Assembly: GCA_964646205.1 (NCBI GenBank)
Contig: CAZYAZ010000026.1
Span: 3,752 to 67,751 of the forward strand
Source: UBA8437 sp964646205
Lineage (GTDB): Bacteria > Planctomycetota > Planctomycetia > Planctomycetales > Planctomycetaceae
Direction of reading: 5' to 3'
DNA length: 64,000 nt
The notes beneath the pieces were generated by a model. It had not been told where the DNA came from. It ran no database searches and worked only from the letters and a program-made list of their open reading frames with translations. Positions within the stretch are counted from its first letter, which is position 1; each line of letters starts with the position of its first letter. Made by a program: the position numbers and the translations under genes. Shown piece by piece: positions 43,227 to 52,672 of the stretch.

Positions 43227-44513
43227 TCAGGACACTCCACCGAATACCGTTTCCACATTGCCTCGCAGAACCTGCCGCCCCAGGTCCAGTGCACGGGTTT
43301 CACTCCACCCCTGTCCGATGACAAAATCCGTCGCCAGAACCCGTGAGAGGATTCGACGATACATCCGGAACTTCGGCAACGCGAATTCCAGTTTGTACAT
43401 GTCGCTATAATAGCCGATCTGCTTATGACGTGGGACAGCCTGCAAACGGCTTCTACAGTCCGTCTCGATGTAGGCCGGAATATTCGAATACCACCAGTGA
43501 CCATTAGTCACCACGTTGGGGAAAATCCAACTGTAACTGACCAACTCCTGATTGCTGGTCGATGACAAGACCGAGATCGGGAAAGTCACACCAGGGAAAG
43601 CACTGAACAATTCACCATACTGCTTCAACGACGTGCGTTTATCGAACAGGTCCTGACCTTGGTACACACCGTCGGGGTAAACCCGCCGATTGACACCGAT
43701 CATCAGGTCAAACGGAAGATCAAAGTCGGCACAAGCCTGTGACAACGTCCAAAACACCAACCGTGACACGGCTGTTGCTTCGTCGCAGGTCCATTCCGTG
43801 TCACCGTCGACTCGCGACAACGCTGCATCCGCTGCGACCACATCCGGCGTTGATGGGGTGAAGTCCGGTGGAAGGGAAATCGCACACGCCCTGGCACCAC
43901 GCGAAGTGAAGTGCTCGAACAAGCGATCGAGACCCGATTTCAACGACGACGAATCCGAGATGGCAATGCCCGTTGATTTTTCGAATCGATCGCGGATCTC
44001 CTGGCGACCGAGGTGAAACACCAGGTCGTCGGTCCTCAAGCACGGCACGTAACGATTGGTGTCGAATCCGTCGAGCGGATCATCGAAATCGTTGGTGAGA
44101 TAAACCTGTTCGAGACCACTCTTCTCCAGAACGGTTTCTTCCCAATCATCCGACGACATCGTCTGCAATGCCGCATCGTACACCGATTCCCAGTTGGCTG
44201 CTCCAATCCGATCCCCGTCAAACCCAAAGAACTCACGACACATTTCCACCAACCAACTCACCTGGACAGTGTTGTCCAGATGATCGAGGAACGGAGCCAG
44301 CCGGCCAACCAACTCGCGAGGCTCCAGCCCCGGTTCTTCGATCTGTTCTCGAGGCAAACCGGCCGAATGCGCCAACTCGGTGTAATAGTGGTACCCGAGA
44401 ATATCGGCCAGCGTGCTCGAGGCTGCCGCACGAGGATTGATGTGCGTGTGCGGATCAATCAAGGGCAACTGCTCAAGTTCATCAAACAGCCTCTGGTGCA
44501 GTTGTTCGCTCAT
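43227..44513 (-). CDS. uronate isomerase-like amidohydrolase
   Basis: A 428-residue member of the amidohydrolase superfamily resembling UxaC glucuronate isomerases. The metal motif LIDPHTHINPRAAASS is near the N-terminus; GYYSDMYKLEFALPKFRMYRR (split: GYYSDMYKLEF, LPKFRMYRR) is typical of the family's C-terminal half. It is shorter than UxaC (about 470) and the substrate may differ from glucuronate. The start at 44511-44513 is chosen over a frame 21 codons longer. It follows a terminator and precedes the PP2C gene by 32 bases on the same strand. Confidence 0.82.
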   Translation of the reverse strand: MSEQLHQRLFDELEQLPLIDPHTHINPRAAASSTLADILGYHYYTELAHSAGLPREQIEEPGLEPRELVGRLAPFLDHLDNTVQVSWLVEMCREFFGFDGDRIGAANWESVYDAALQTMSSDDWEETVLEKSGLEQVYLTNDFDDPLDGFDTNRYVPCLRTDDLVFHLGRQEIRDRFEKSTGIAISDSSSLKSGLDRLFEHFTSRGARACAISLPPDFTPSTPDVVAADAALSRVDGDTEWTCDEATAVSRLVFWTLSQACADFDLPFDLMIGVNRRVYPDGVYQGQDLFDKRTSLKQYGELFSAFPGVTFPISVLSSTSNQELVSYSWIFPNVVTNGHWWYSNIPAYIETDCRSRLQAVPRHKQIGYYSDMYKLEFALPKFRMYRRILSRVLATDFVIGQGWSETRALDLGRQVLRGNVETVFGGVS

Positions 44514-44620
44514 GGCTCGGTTCTCAAGAAACACCGCGATATGACGGTGGATCGGTGCGAAGACGGATTCCACCACCGTCGAACGGTGACATCACGGATT
44601 GCAGTTGTAGAAAGTGACAC

Positions 44621-44661
44621 AAAAAAGCGACGGCCGCCATTTGGACCGTGGCGGCCGTCGC
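44621..44661 (-). terminator. rho-independent terminator of the large-exported-protein operon
   Basis: A perfect 13-bp GC-rich stem (44627-44639 with 44649-44661) around a 9-base loop is followed on the minus strand by six T residues (44621-44626 read as A on the plus strand). It lies 45 bases beyond the stop of the cytochrome/WD40 gene. Confidence 0.92.
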
Positions 44662-44705
44662 GGAACAATCGATCGGCTCGGACGACTCTCACCCCGAAAA
44701 ACGCT

Positions 44706-47700
44706 TTACGGACTGAAGGCCTTGACCAAGCTTCCATTCTTGCCGTTCCAGAGTCGGACGACGCCGTCCTCACCTCCGGCCACGACAATTGACTCGTCAC
44801 GACTCGACGCTGCCGCGTACATGAAGTCGGTTCCACCGCTGAAACTGCGGTAGTTCTGCCCGTTGCCAATCTTGTGGTAACGGACCGACTTGTCTCCACC
44901 ACAACTGATCACGTTCTCACCAATTCCGACAAACCGCAGCGAGGTGACCTGTTTCGAATAGCCACCAATGGTTCGCCGCTGTTCACCGGTGTCAACGTTC
45001 CAGACCTTGATCACGTTGTCTGCGCCAGCACTGGCGATCGACGTGTTGTCTGCTTTCCAACTGACGTCGAGCACATGGTGCGTGTGTCCTTCGAAACTGC
45101 GAACATGCTTGCCACTGGCGACGTCAAAGATCTTGACAAACTTGTCAGCGGCCCCGGAAAGCAACTTGGTGCCATCCCGGGAGAACTCGGCGCCGAAGAC
45201 CGTGTCACTGTGAGCGTCCTTGATTTCCTTGATCAGGGTTTTCTTGGCCACATCCCAGATCAACAATTCGCCACTTCGAGAAGGATCCCCACCACCGGTC
45301 ACCAACTTGGTGCCATCGTGGCTGAAATCGACTGACAGTACACGGCTGACAAATGGTGATTCGCCAAGTTCCATGGGCTTGTCGGCCTTGGGCCCCAATT
45401 GTCCGGCAAGAGACCATCTCGGAGAAATGTCCCACGCGACCGACAATTTGTCAGCACCACCGGAAAGAACCATTCCCGAGGGAGCGACTGCCAAGGCTGT
45501 GATCGCTCCGGTGTGCCCGGCAATCATTTCAACGGCCTGTCCGGCCGCGGCGTACCAGACATGTATCTTCTGATCCGTGCCACCGGTCAGCAACAACTCG
45601 CCATCGGGTGAAAAGGCAACGACGGCAACTGACTTTTCTCCGGTCTTGACCGCGGCTGTTGCCTTGGTCACGGCCGCGTCGGCAGTTTTCTGTTGTCCAT
45701 CCTTGGTCGCCTTGTCCGCATTGGCGGCCTTGAGAGCGACCTGGGAATCGGCCGCAGCCTTATCGGCCAGTTTCTGTGTCCGGTCGGCCGACGCCTGGGC
45801 ATCGGTGACCTTCTTCAACTCGGCCATCTGCTTGGCCGTTTCCTTACCGGTATCGTCCTTGGCTTTCTTTGTCGTATCGTTCTTGGTCTGGGCCGCCTTG
45901 CTGGCCGCATCAGCCTTGGTCTTGGCCGCAGCGGCAGCCTTGGCCGCAGCAGCAGCATCGGTCGATTTCTTGGTGGCCGCGTCCGAAGCTTTCTTGGCGT
46001 CAGCCGCTGCCTTGGCCGCATCCGCTGCCGCCTTATCGGCTTTGGCCTTTGCTTCGGTGGCCGTCTTGACCGCAGCGGCCGCCTTTTTCTTGGCCGCGTC
46101 GTCGGCAGCTTTCTTGGCAGCTTCCTGGGCTTCTGTCAGTTTCTTGGCCGAGTCCGCGGCTGCCTTTTTGGTGGTCTCGGACGTCTTGGCCGCGGCGGCT
46201 GACTTCTTGGTTTCCGCATCCGCTGCCTTCTTGGCGGCGTCCCCAGCGGTCTTCAAATCGGTCGCCTTCTTGGCAGCGTCGACGGCTGCCTTCTTGGCTG
46301 CCACCAGTGCCTTCGCGGCCGCGTCAAACGCCTTGGCGGCCGCATCACTCTTGGTCTTGGCCGCATCGAATTTCGGCTTCTGGTCGGTCACTTTCTTGTC
46401 GGCCGCCACCTTGGCATCCTTGGCTTTTTTGGCCGCGGTCGCACGGTCCTTGGACGTCTTGTCGGCCGCCTTCTGTTTGCCGTCGGCCACGCCCACCAAC
46501 TGCTTGGCGACACTCTGTTCTTCAGTCACGCTTGCCAGCGAACGTACGAGTCCCAGATCGCCCTTCATTTCGGCCAGTTGCTTACCGGCCATATCGTAGA
46601 GCCTGGCAAAGTTACCGGCGGCAGCGGCAATCGCTGCCCCATCGGGACGTACCGCGACGTCTGTCACGGGTGAACCCACGTTGATACTTCGAATTTGGTT
46701 TCCCTTGGTCACATCAAAAATCCGCACGGTGTTGTCACCACTGGAGGTGGCGATCTGCGTTCCGGCCGGAAGGATCAAGGCCACGCCGGTGACCGGCTTT
46801 GTGTGCCCCTTGATTTCCAACACCGGTTTCGGACCAGCGTTTGCGGCCTTCTTGTCATCCTTTTTGGCGTCCGCTTTTTTCTCGGCAGGTTTGGGCTTCG
46901 CCGTTGTCCAGACTCGAACAAGATTGTCGGCATGAGCCGTCACCAGGCGGGCACCGTCCTTGGTGAAGGCGACATCATTGATGGCAGCCGGAGTCGCGAC
47001 CTGCCGTACAACACTGCCATCAGCAACCTTCCAGACACGAACCGACTTGTCTTGGCTACCGGATACCAACTGGCCACTGGATGTTACGAGTTTGGAGAAT
47101 TCCGCCTGTGCTTTCTTAGCGGCCGCGACCGCCATCTTGGCGGCGTCAACCGCCTTCACGGCCGCCGTAACGGCATCAGCCCGTTTCTTTTTCTCTGCGG
47201 CAATTGCGTCGTCCTTCAACTTCAACGCTTTCGGATCGAAGGACTTCACCGCTTCCTCCGCGGTTCCTTGATTCGTCACAGCGGTCGCCAGGGCGATCTC
47301 CGCAGTCGTTGCCACACCGTCCAGCCGCGACCTTTCCACCGGATGAGGGAAAAACGCCAGGCCGCTGACAACAGCGGTGTGCCCCTTGAGTTCCCGAATC
47401 ACCTTGCCGTCGGCAAGATTGACCAGGCGAATGACATTGCCACCATTGGCCACGGCAGCCGTCTTGCCATCTGCACTGACAGCCGAGGCCGTCACGGCGG
47501 CCGCGCCAGCCAGTTTCGAGGCCTGCCGCGAAGCGTCGCGTTTCCACAACTTGACGACACGATAACCACCGGTCGCCAACATGTCCCCGGCCGGGTTAAA
47601 TGACATCGAGTGCACGAAATCCCGATGGGCTGCCCCACCGGGATACATGGCCTTGTCCTGGAACTTGATCGCCGCCAGATTCGGGTCGATCAACTGGGTG

Positions 47701-48299
47701 ACCTTCTTGCCCAGTGTCGTGTCATAAATTTCGACCTGATTGGCACGGCCAGCCGCAGCAAACCGGTTCCAGGGCGAGATCGCAACGCTGTAAACAGCCT
47801 TGGCCGAATCCGGCAATGGGGCGAACTGCAGCATCTGCTTGTTGCCGCCGGAACCGCCCAGGGCGCCCTCGAGAATCCACTGCCGCAATAACCCGAGTTC
47901 ACGTGGGGTCAACGACTTGGCGTCCTGGTTGTTGGGCAACGGGGGCATATGGGGCTTCTTCTGCCGTGCTGCTACGAGGTACAGCAGGCTCTTGTCCGGC
48001 TGCTTGGCAACAATCGACGCCCCGCGCTTGCCTCCCTTGAGAATGTCCTTGATTTCCTCGAGAACCAATTTGCCCTCGTTGATCGCCACGTTGTGGCAGG
48101 CGATGCAGTTCTGTTCCAGCACCGGGTAAATATCCCGCTGGAAATCAACTGGACGCCCCAGCTTGACCACCTCGGGTTTGATCCCTGTGGTCTTCGCGGC
48201 CTTCGTATCGGCGGCGTTAGCCACCAGCAACGAATCGGCAACCAGTAGGCCACCGGCAATCGCCAAGCAAATCAGTGAACGTGAAAGAATCAAACGCAT
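44706..48299 (-). CDS. PSCyt1 cytochrome-domain protein with interrupted WD40 propeller, exported
   Basis: The 1197-residue protein begins with a signal peptide (LILSRSLICLAIAGGLLVAD). A PSCyt1 cytochrome domain (about 55-145) has the heme motif NCIACHN and PHMPPLPNN. WD40 repeats follow, a block of about 280 residues rich in Ala, Lys and Asp interrupts them, and more WD40 repeats close the chain (VAVVAFSPDGELLLTGGTDQ to VAGGEDGVVRLWNGKNG). Two shorter Ala/Lys-rich inserts occur before the main block. Such proteins occur in planctomycetes with DUF1549/DUF1553 partners; the role is unknown. The ATG at 48297-48299 has GGGGG upstream. It is the last gene of a three-gene operon. Confidence 0.9.
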   Translation of the reverse strand: MRLILSRSLICLAIAGGLLVADSLLVANAADTKAAKTTGIKPEVVKLGRPVDFQRDIYPVLEQNCIACHNVAINEGKLVLEEIKDILKGGKRGASIVAKQPDKSLLYLVAARQKKPHMPPLPNNQDAKSLTPRELGLLRQWILEGALGGSGGNKQMLQFAPLPDSAKAVYSVAISPWNRFAAAGRANQVEIYDTTLGKKVTQLIDPNLAAIKFQDKAMYPGGAAHRDFVHSMSFNPAGDMLATGGYRVVKLWKRDASRQASKLAGAAAVTASAVSADGKTAAVANGGNVIRLVNLADGKVIRELKGHTAVVSGLAFFPHPVERSRLDGVATTAEIALATAVTNQGTAEEAVKSFDPKALKLKDDAIAAEKKKRADAVTAAVKAVDAAKMAVAAAKKAQAEFSKLVTSSGQLVSGSQDKSVRVWKVADGSVVRQVATPAAINDVAFTKDGARLVTAHADNLVRVWTTAKPKPAEKKADAKKDDKKAANAGPKPVLEIKGHTKPVTGVALILPAGTQIATSSGDNTVRIFDVTKGNQIRSINVGSPVTDVAVRPDGAAIAAAAGNFARLYDMAGKQLAEMKGDLGLVRSLASVTEEQSVAKQLVGVADGKQKAADKTSKDRATAAKKAKDAKVAADKKVTDQKPKFDAAKTKSDAAAKAFDAAAKALVAAKKAAVDAAKKATDLKTAGDAAKKAADAETKKSAAAAKTSETTKKAAADSAKKLTEAQEAAKKAADDAAKKKAAAAVKTATEAKAKADKAAADAAKAAADAKKASDAATKKSTDAAAAAKAAAAAKTKADAASKAAQTKNDTTKKAKDDTGKETAKQMAELKKVTDAQASADRTQKLADKAAADSQVALKAANADKATKDGQQKTADAAVTKATAAVKTGEKSVAVVAFSPDGELLLTGGTDQKIHVWYAAAGQAVEMIAGHTGAITALAVAPSGMVLSGGADKLSVAWDISPRWSLAGQLGPKADKPMELGESPFVSRVLSVDFSHDGTKLVTGGGDPSRSGELLIWDVAKKTLIKEIKDAHSDTVFGAEFSRDGTKLLSGAADKFVKIFDVASGKHVRSFEGHTHHVLDVSWKADNTSIASAGADNVIKVWNVDTGEQRRTIGGYSKQVTSLRFVGIGENVISCGGDKSVRYHKIGNGQNYRSFSGGTDFMYAAASSRDESIVVAGGEDGVVRLWNGKNGSLVKAFSP
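45645..46500 (-). repeat. Ala/Lys/Asp-rich helical insert in the cytochrome/WD40 gene
   Basis: About 285 codons of low complexity, dominated by GCC/GCG, AAG and GAC codons, interrupt the WD40 repeats. The region reads as a long charged helix or coiled coil. A module within it (46024-46130) recurs in the neighbouring PPC gene. Confidence 0.85.
46024..46130 (-). repeat. shared Ala/Lys module, copy in the cytochrome/WD40 gene
   Basis: Encodes KKAADDAAKKKAAAAVKTA then TEAKAKADKAAADA. Nearly the same order of codons occurs at 49040-49145 and 50173-50280 in the next gene. Confidence 0.8.
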
Positions 48300-48363
48300 G
48301 GCAATGCCCCCAGAATTGGCTTGCTGTGAATCGTGTCTTGGATTTTGTACTTGGTAGGTGTGA

Positions 48364-51300
48364 CTACTTGGCCACCTTGATCGTGATCGGTTGGTCCACC
48401 AGTGCTTCGCGACCGTCGTACTGCATCTTGGCCCGCACCACCATGTTGGCCAATCCGCCCTCGGTGGCCTTCGGTCCTGCGGCAATCGAGAGTACACCCT
48501 CGGTCTTGTCGGCTGCGATGGTCACCGGAGCTGCCTTCAGATCCGCTATGCCCTGGGGCAATGGCAGGCTGAGCGTAACAGGTCCCGTGAAACCATTGGC
48601 GCGGGTGACAGTCACCTTGACGTCGAGCTTGGCGCCGCGTTTGAGGTTGCCACCACCTGGAACCTCGGCCTTCAGCGTCGCCGGGTTGCTGCGAATACTG
48701 ATGATGATCGGTCCTGACGGTGGAAACGCATTCACATTCTTGGCCTTCGCCGCCGCAGTCGCTGCCGTGACTTCCTTGTCCGCAGCGGCTTTTGCGGCCT
48801 TCGCCGCCTTGTCCTTGTCGGTCGCCGTCTTGGCCGTCGCGTCGGCCTTGACCTTCGCTGCAGCCGCGACGTCCGAGGCTTTCTTGGTGTCCGCTGCGGT
48901 CTTGTCGGCCTTTGCCTTTGCCGCGGTTGCCACCTTCACCGCATCCGCGGCCTTCTTGGCAGCAGCCTGGGCAATGGTCAATTTCTTGGCTGCGTCGGCG
49001 GCCAGCTTGGCAGCAGCGTCACTGGCCGTCTTGGCGGCAGCGGCAGCCTTGTCGGCCTTCGCCTTGGCCTCGGTCGCCGCCTTGACCACATCGGCAGCCT
49101 TCTTCTTGGCAGCGTCGTCGGCAGCCTTCTTGGCAGCAGCCTGTGCGTCGGTCAGAGCCTTGCCCGCATCGGTCGCCGTTTTGGTGGCGGTATCACTTGC
49201 TTTCTTCGCGTCGGCGGCCGCCTTGTCGGCTTTCGCCTTGGCATCGGTCGCAGACTTCGACGCCGCGTCAGCCTTTTTCCCTGCCGCCTGGGCCGTGGTC
49301 AGTTTCTTGGCCACATCGGCAGCCAACTTGGTGGCTGCATCGGAGGCTTTCTTGGTATCAGCAGCCACCTTGTCGGTCTTTGTCTTTGCGGCATTGGCGG
49401 TCTTCAGTTCAGCCGCAGCCGTCTTGGCCACCTCACCAGTTTTGGTCTGAACGACCTTGGCACGCTCGACCCGAAATGGATTGCGACTGTAGGACACCTG
49501 CCCCTGGGCCCGCAGATAAAGGGCGTAGGTCCCGATCGGAGCATTGGCCGGCAGGAAAATCCTCAACAACTCGGAGTTCTTCCCCTTGTTGATCGGCTTG
49601 TTGGCAACCTGGACGTTTTTGGGCTGCCCAACCCAGGTCAGTGTCACGTTGTTGTCAAAACCGTTTCGCTTGGCCAGCTTGACCGGCACCAGGATTTGTC
49701 TCAACCGGTTGGCATCAACCCGGACAACACTGTCGGTTTGAACCTGGAACGGGGCCTTTTCTTTCATCACCGAGACGACCAACGAATCAGCGAGTCGCGA
49801 AACGGCAGAGTTGTTCTGAGCACCGTTGAGCACGATGGTGCCAACGCGGGCCGCGTGGGCCAACGGCTTAGCAGCCGCGACACGAGCTTTCTTGGCAGCG
49901 ACTGCCGCAGCCTGCGTCTCGGTCACCTTCTTCTTCGCATCCGTTTCGGCCTTCTGAGCGGCCGTCAGCTTGGCCTGAGCGGCCTTCAACGCCGCATCAG
50001 TCTTGTCGAATGCTGTCTTCGAGGCCGTGGTCACCTTGGCGGTGTCGGCAGCCTTCTTGTCAGCAGCGACCTTGGCCTTGGCAGCGGCATCGGCAACTTT
50101 CTTGGTGTCAGCAGCCACCTTGGCCGCCTTCGCGGCGGCGGTCTTGGCATCAGCTGCAGCCTTGGTGGCATCGGCCGCTGCCTTGTCAGCCTTGGCCTTC
50201 GCGTCGGTGGCAGCCTTGACCGCCTCGGCAGCTTTCTTTTTGGCAGCATCATCGGCGGCCTTCTTGGCAGCCGCCTGGGCATCGGTCAATGTCTTGGCTG
50301 CCGCCTGGGCCGCCTTTGTCGCATCAGCGGCCGTCTTGGCCGTGTCCGTCACCTTCTTCTTGGCCGCCGTATCGGCTGCCGCTGCGGTGTCTGAAGTCTT
50401 CTTGGTATCGACGGCCTTTTTGTCGGTGACAGCCTTGGCCTTGGCCGCTTCTGTCGAAACCTTGTTATCGGCCGTGTACTTCTTTTCGGCGGTGGCTCGT
50501 GTCGTCTGGGCCTTCGTCACCACATCGGTTGCCGGTTTGATTGCCGCGGTCGCCTTGGGAACAGCGGCTATCGCGGCGATGACGGCCTTGTCGGCCGCGG
50601 TGACTGCCGCAACCTTTGCCGGATCGTCGAGAGTGGCCTTGCCGACCAATCGGACAGAAGCGGTCAACTCCGGAGCGTCCTCAGTCGCAGTGAAGACCAG
50701 CGGTGCGCTGCTCTGCCCAACTCCAATTGTGGTTCCCAGACAGACAACTCCCTTGGGCAGCCCCTCGGCAGTCACCTCGATTGCCGCATTGAAACCGTCC
50801 CGACGAAAGACCAGTGCACGGCACAAGAAATGTTCTCCCTTGCGAAGGGCAATGCCGTAATTCTGCGCCGTGTTGCTGTTCTGGCCCGTGTTCTGCCCCA
50901 CCGGCAACACAACGACTCGAAAATCGCGATCTTCAGGCCGGATCGAAAGGCGGTACACGTGACGCGCCGACCCGACACCCTGGAAATTCCGGTCGCGTAC
51001 CGTGACACGATACTTGCCATCAGCCGGAGCTGTGAAGCGATAGAACGGGTCATCGGTGGCAGTGTCGAAGTGGTTAGCAAACAGGTTGGTGGCGTTGTCA
51101 TCCACGGCGGTCAATCGCTTCGGATCGGCCTCTTTCCCATCCTTGCCCACTTGCACCTGATCGACGATCAGGTAGGGATCGGCGGGCGCCCCGATGCGTT
51201 GCGAGTACACCTCGATCCAGAAGACCGTCCCGGCCTTGGCCTGGAACTCGTAGACATCCTGGTCACCTCTTTGCTGCAGCACGCCGGTGATGTCGCCTGG

Positions 51301-52422
51301 AACCTGGATCTTCTGCGCCTTGTCGGCCGTATTGTTCGGTTCAGCCTCAACAGCCATCGTTCCGGCAGCAAAATAAATCGACACCGGATTGGAGACACCG
51401 TTGTCAGCCTTGAGAGTGTATTCGAAGGAATCCAGGCCAGCGGAAAGCGGCTCGATTCGGTTGCCGACCAAACCGATGTCGGCGTTGTTCTTGGGAACAG
51501 GAATCTTGACGACCATCTTCTGCAACTCGCGGCCACCAATACGGATGCCAGCCGGCTGTCCGCCGGGCAGGTTCCGGCCATAGAGCGTGAAAGTTCCAGT
51601 CGTGCCGGGCACTCCGGCCGCCGGCTTCACAAAATCGATGTGCGGATTCGTGTGAGCGGTCAACAGGTACGTGTGAGCAACTCCGCCAGCAAATCGTTCG
51701 TCGAAGATCTTGACGATGTAGTCACCGTCGGCCGGCAAAGTGATGTCGGTCACGGGATCGTGCCCAACCTGCCGTCGAGTGAATGACAACAACCGGGCAC
51801 GACCGTTGGCCACGCTGTAGATCTCGCAAATGGCGTGCAACGCCGAGTCAACTCGGGTGGCCTGGCAATCGACAACGACCCGCTGCCCCTGTTTTCCAGA
51901 AAATTTCAGGTAGTCAACGTCGGCCGCTCCATTGACCTGGCCATACACCGTTTTGCCCAGCGCAAACTCATCCGCCTCGGCGATGGTGTTGTTGCCCTCG
52001 GATTCCCGAATCACCTCGCGGCTGGTCACCGCGAAAGCCATCGGATTGCTGCCGCCAAACAGTCCACTGACGCGGGCGTCGTAGAGTCCCGGTGCGACGT
52101 CCTTGCCAACTGTCACCACGAAGGTGTTGGCCACCGGGGTCTTCTTCCCACCAGATTCGGTGGTTTTTTGTACCGCCTTGATCCCCGCGTGCGAAAAACT
52201 CATCGCACTGACCTCGTCGATATCGGCACCCGCGATGGTCACCTCCACGGTCTTGCCAACCTGGCCGACCGGCGGAGTGACCGACGTCAATCGGGTTCGA
52301 GGCAATTGCCCCCAGGCGGTGGCCACCGGGCCACACACCACCGCCACGGCAAATGCCAGCGGGAGGATAGAGAGAGTTGAAGTAAACCTGCCGGTCCGTT
52401 GCGGGTGACGGGCGGAAGCCAT
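48364..52422 (-). CDS. large exported protein with PPC-like domains and Ala/Lys-rich inserts
   Basis: A 1352-residue exported protein. A signal peptide (STLSILPLAFAVAVVCGPVA) is followed by an IPT/TIG-like domain (TSVTPPVGQVGKTVEVTIAG) and then bacterial pre-peptidase C-terminal-like repeats (about 130-580), for example EGNNTIAEADEFALGKTVYG and EPNNTADKAQKIQVPGDITG. Two long Ala/Lys/Asp-rich inserts (plus-strand 49850-50640 and 48735-49460) separate further beta domains, the last with VTRANGFTGPVTLSLPLPQG. AGGAAGGG precedes the ATG at 52420-52422. Function unknown; PPC domains usually sit in secreted proteins and the gene lies in the DUF1549/DUF1553 operon. Confidence 0.85.
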   Translation of the reverse strand: MASARHPQRTGRFTSTLSILPLAFAVAVVCGPVATAWGQLPRTRLTSVTPPVGQVGKTVEVTIAGADIDEVSAMSFSHAGIKAVQKTTESGGKKTPVANTFVVTVGKDVAPGLYDARVSGLFGGSNPMAFAVTSREVIRESEGNNTIAEADEFALGKTVYGQVNGAADVDYLKFSGKQGQRVVVDCQATRVDSALHAICEIYSVANGRARLLSFTRRQVGHDPVTDITLPADGDYIVKIFDERFAGGVAHTYLLTAHTNPHIDFVKPAAGVPGTTGTFTLYGRNLPGGQPAGIRIGGRELQKMVVKIPVPKNNADIGLVGNRIEPLSAGLDSFEYTLKADNGVSNPVSIYFAAGTMAVEAEPNNTADKAQKIQVPGDITGVLQQRGDQDVYEFQAKAGTVFWIEVYSQRIGAPADPYLIVDQVQVGKDGKEADPKRLTAVDDNATNLFANHFDTATDDPFYRFTAPADGKYRVTVRDRNFQGVGSARHVYRLSIRPEDRDFRVVVLPVGQNTGQNSNTAQNYGIALRKGEHFLCRALVFRRDGFNAAIEVTAEGLPKGVVCLGTTIGVGQSSAPLVFTATEDAPELTASVRLVGKATLDDPAKVAAVTAADKAVIAAIAAVPKATAAIKPATDVVTKAQTTRATAEKKYTADNKVSTEAAKAKAVTDKKAVDTKKTSDTAAAADTAAKKKVTDTAKTAADATKAAQAAAKTLTDAQAAAKKAADDAAKKKAAEAVKAATDAKAKADKAAADATKAAADAKTAAAKAAKVAADTKKVADAAAKAKVAADKKAADTAKVTTASKTAFDKTDAALKAAQAKLTAAQKAETDAKKKVTETQAAAVAAKKARVAAAKPLAHAARVGTIVLNGAQNNSAVSRLADSLVVSVMKEKAPFQVQTDSVVRVDANRLRQILVPVKLAKRNGFDNNVTLTWVGQPKNVQVANKPINKGKNSELLRIFLPANAPIGTYALYLRAQGQVSYSRNPFRVERAKVVQTKTGEVAKTAAAELKTANAAKTKTDKVAADTKKASDAATKLAADVAKKLTTAQAAGKKADAASKSATDAKAKADKAAADAKKASDTATKTATDAGKALTDAQAAAKKAADDAAKKKAADVVKAATEAKAKADKAAAAAKTASDAAAKLAADAAKKLTIAQAAAKKAADAVKVATAAKAKADKTAADTKKASDVAAAAKVKADATAKTATDKDKAAKAAKAAADKEVTAATAAAKAKNVNAFPPSGPIIISIRSNPATLKAEVPGGGNLKRGAKLDVKVTVTRANGFTGPVTLSLPLPQGIADLKAAPVTIAADKTEGVLSIAAGPKATEGGLANMVVRAKMQYDGREALVDQPITIKVAK
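48735..49460 (-). repeat. second Ala/Lys-rich insert of the PPC gene
   Basis: About 240 codons of low complexity (Ala, Lys, Asp, Thr) between the penultimate and last beta domains. It contains copy 49040-49145 of the module shared with the cytochrome/WD40 gene. Confidence 0.8.
49040..49145 (-). repeat. shared Ala/Lys module, PPC gene copy 1
   Basis: Encodes KKAADDAAKKKAADVVKAA followed by TEAKAKADKAAA. Same order as at 46024-46130 and 50173-50280. Confidence 0.8.
49850..50640 (-). repeat. first Ala/Lys-rich insert of the PPC gene
   Basis: About 260 codons of low complexity between PPC-like domains and the domain starting near GTIVLNGAQNNSAVS. It contains copy 50173-50280 of the shared module. 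Confidence 0.8.
50173..50280 (-). repeat. shared Ala/Lys module, PPC gene copy 2
   Basis: Encodes KKAADDAAKKKAAEAVKAA followed by TDAKAKADKAAADA. Same order as at 46024-46130 and 49040-49145. Confidence 0.8.
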
Positions 52423-52543
52423 GAAGATCCCTTCCTGCGGTGTACTGCGATGTCTTTTTTTTGGGGAAACCCAACCAGATCGGGCGGGACCGTTTCGCCG
52501 TGAGAGCAAGACGGTGGTGATCCAGGCAGGCTAGTCTAGTAAA

Positions 52544-52573
52544 GAGACCCGGCCTCTGGTGAAACCGGGTCTC
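52544..52573 (-). promoter_or_regulatory. hairpin between the DUF1549/1553 gene and the PPC gene
   Basis: A perfect 9-bp stem (GAGACCCGG at 52544-52552 with CCGGGTCTC at 52565-52573) around a 12-base loop, followed on the minus strand by TTTA. The T tract is weak, so it may be an attenuator or RNA-stability element within the operon rather than a full terminator. Confidence 0.5.
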
Positions 52574-52672
52574 CTTCCAATTGTCTGGTCTCCCAATCCG
52601 GCAACCTGTCGTGGTGTCCGGGAGCAGGGAACTGGATGGAAATCCTCTTGCCGCATCCAGGCGGCCATCATT

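Noticed and set aside
45577..46599. Hydrophobic-looking open frame on the plus strand (Ala/Leu/Val-rich)
   Set aside because: It is the complement of the Ala/Lys-rich insert, where GCC and AAG codons read as Gly/Ala and Leu/Phe codons on the other strand. The membrane-like appearance is a composition artefact.
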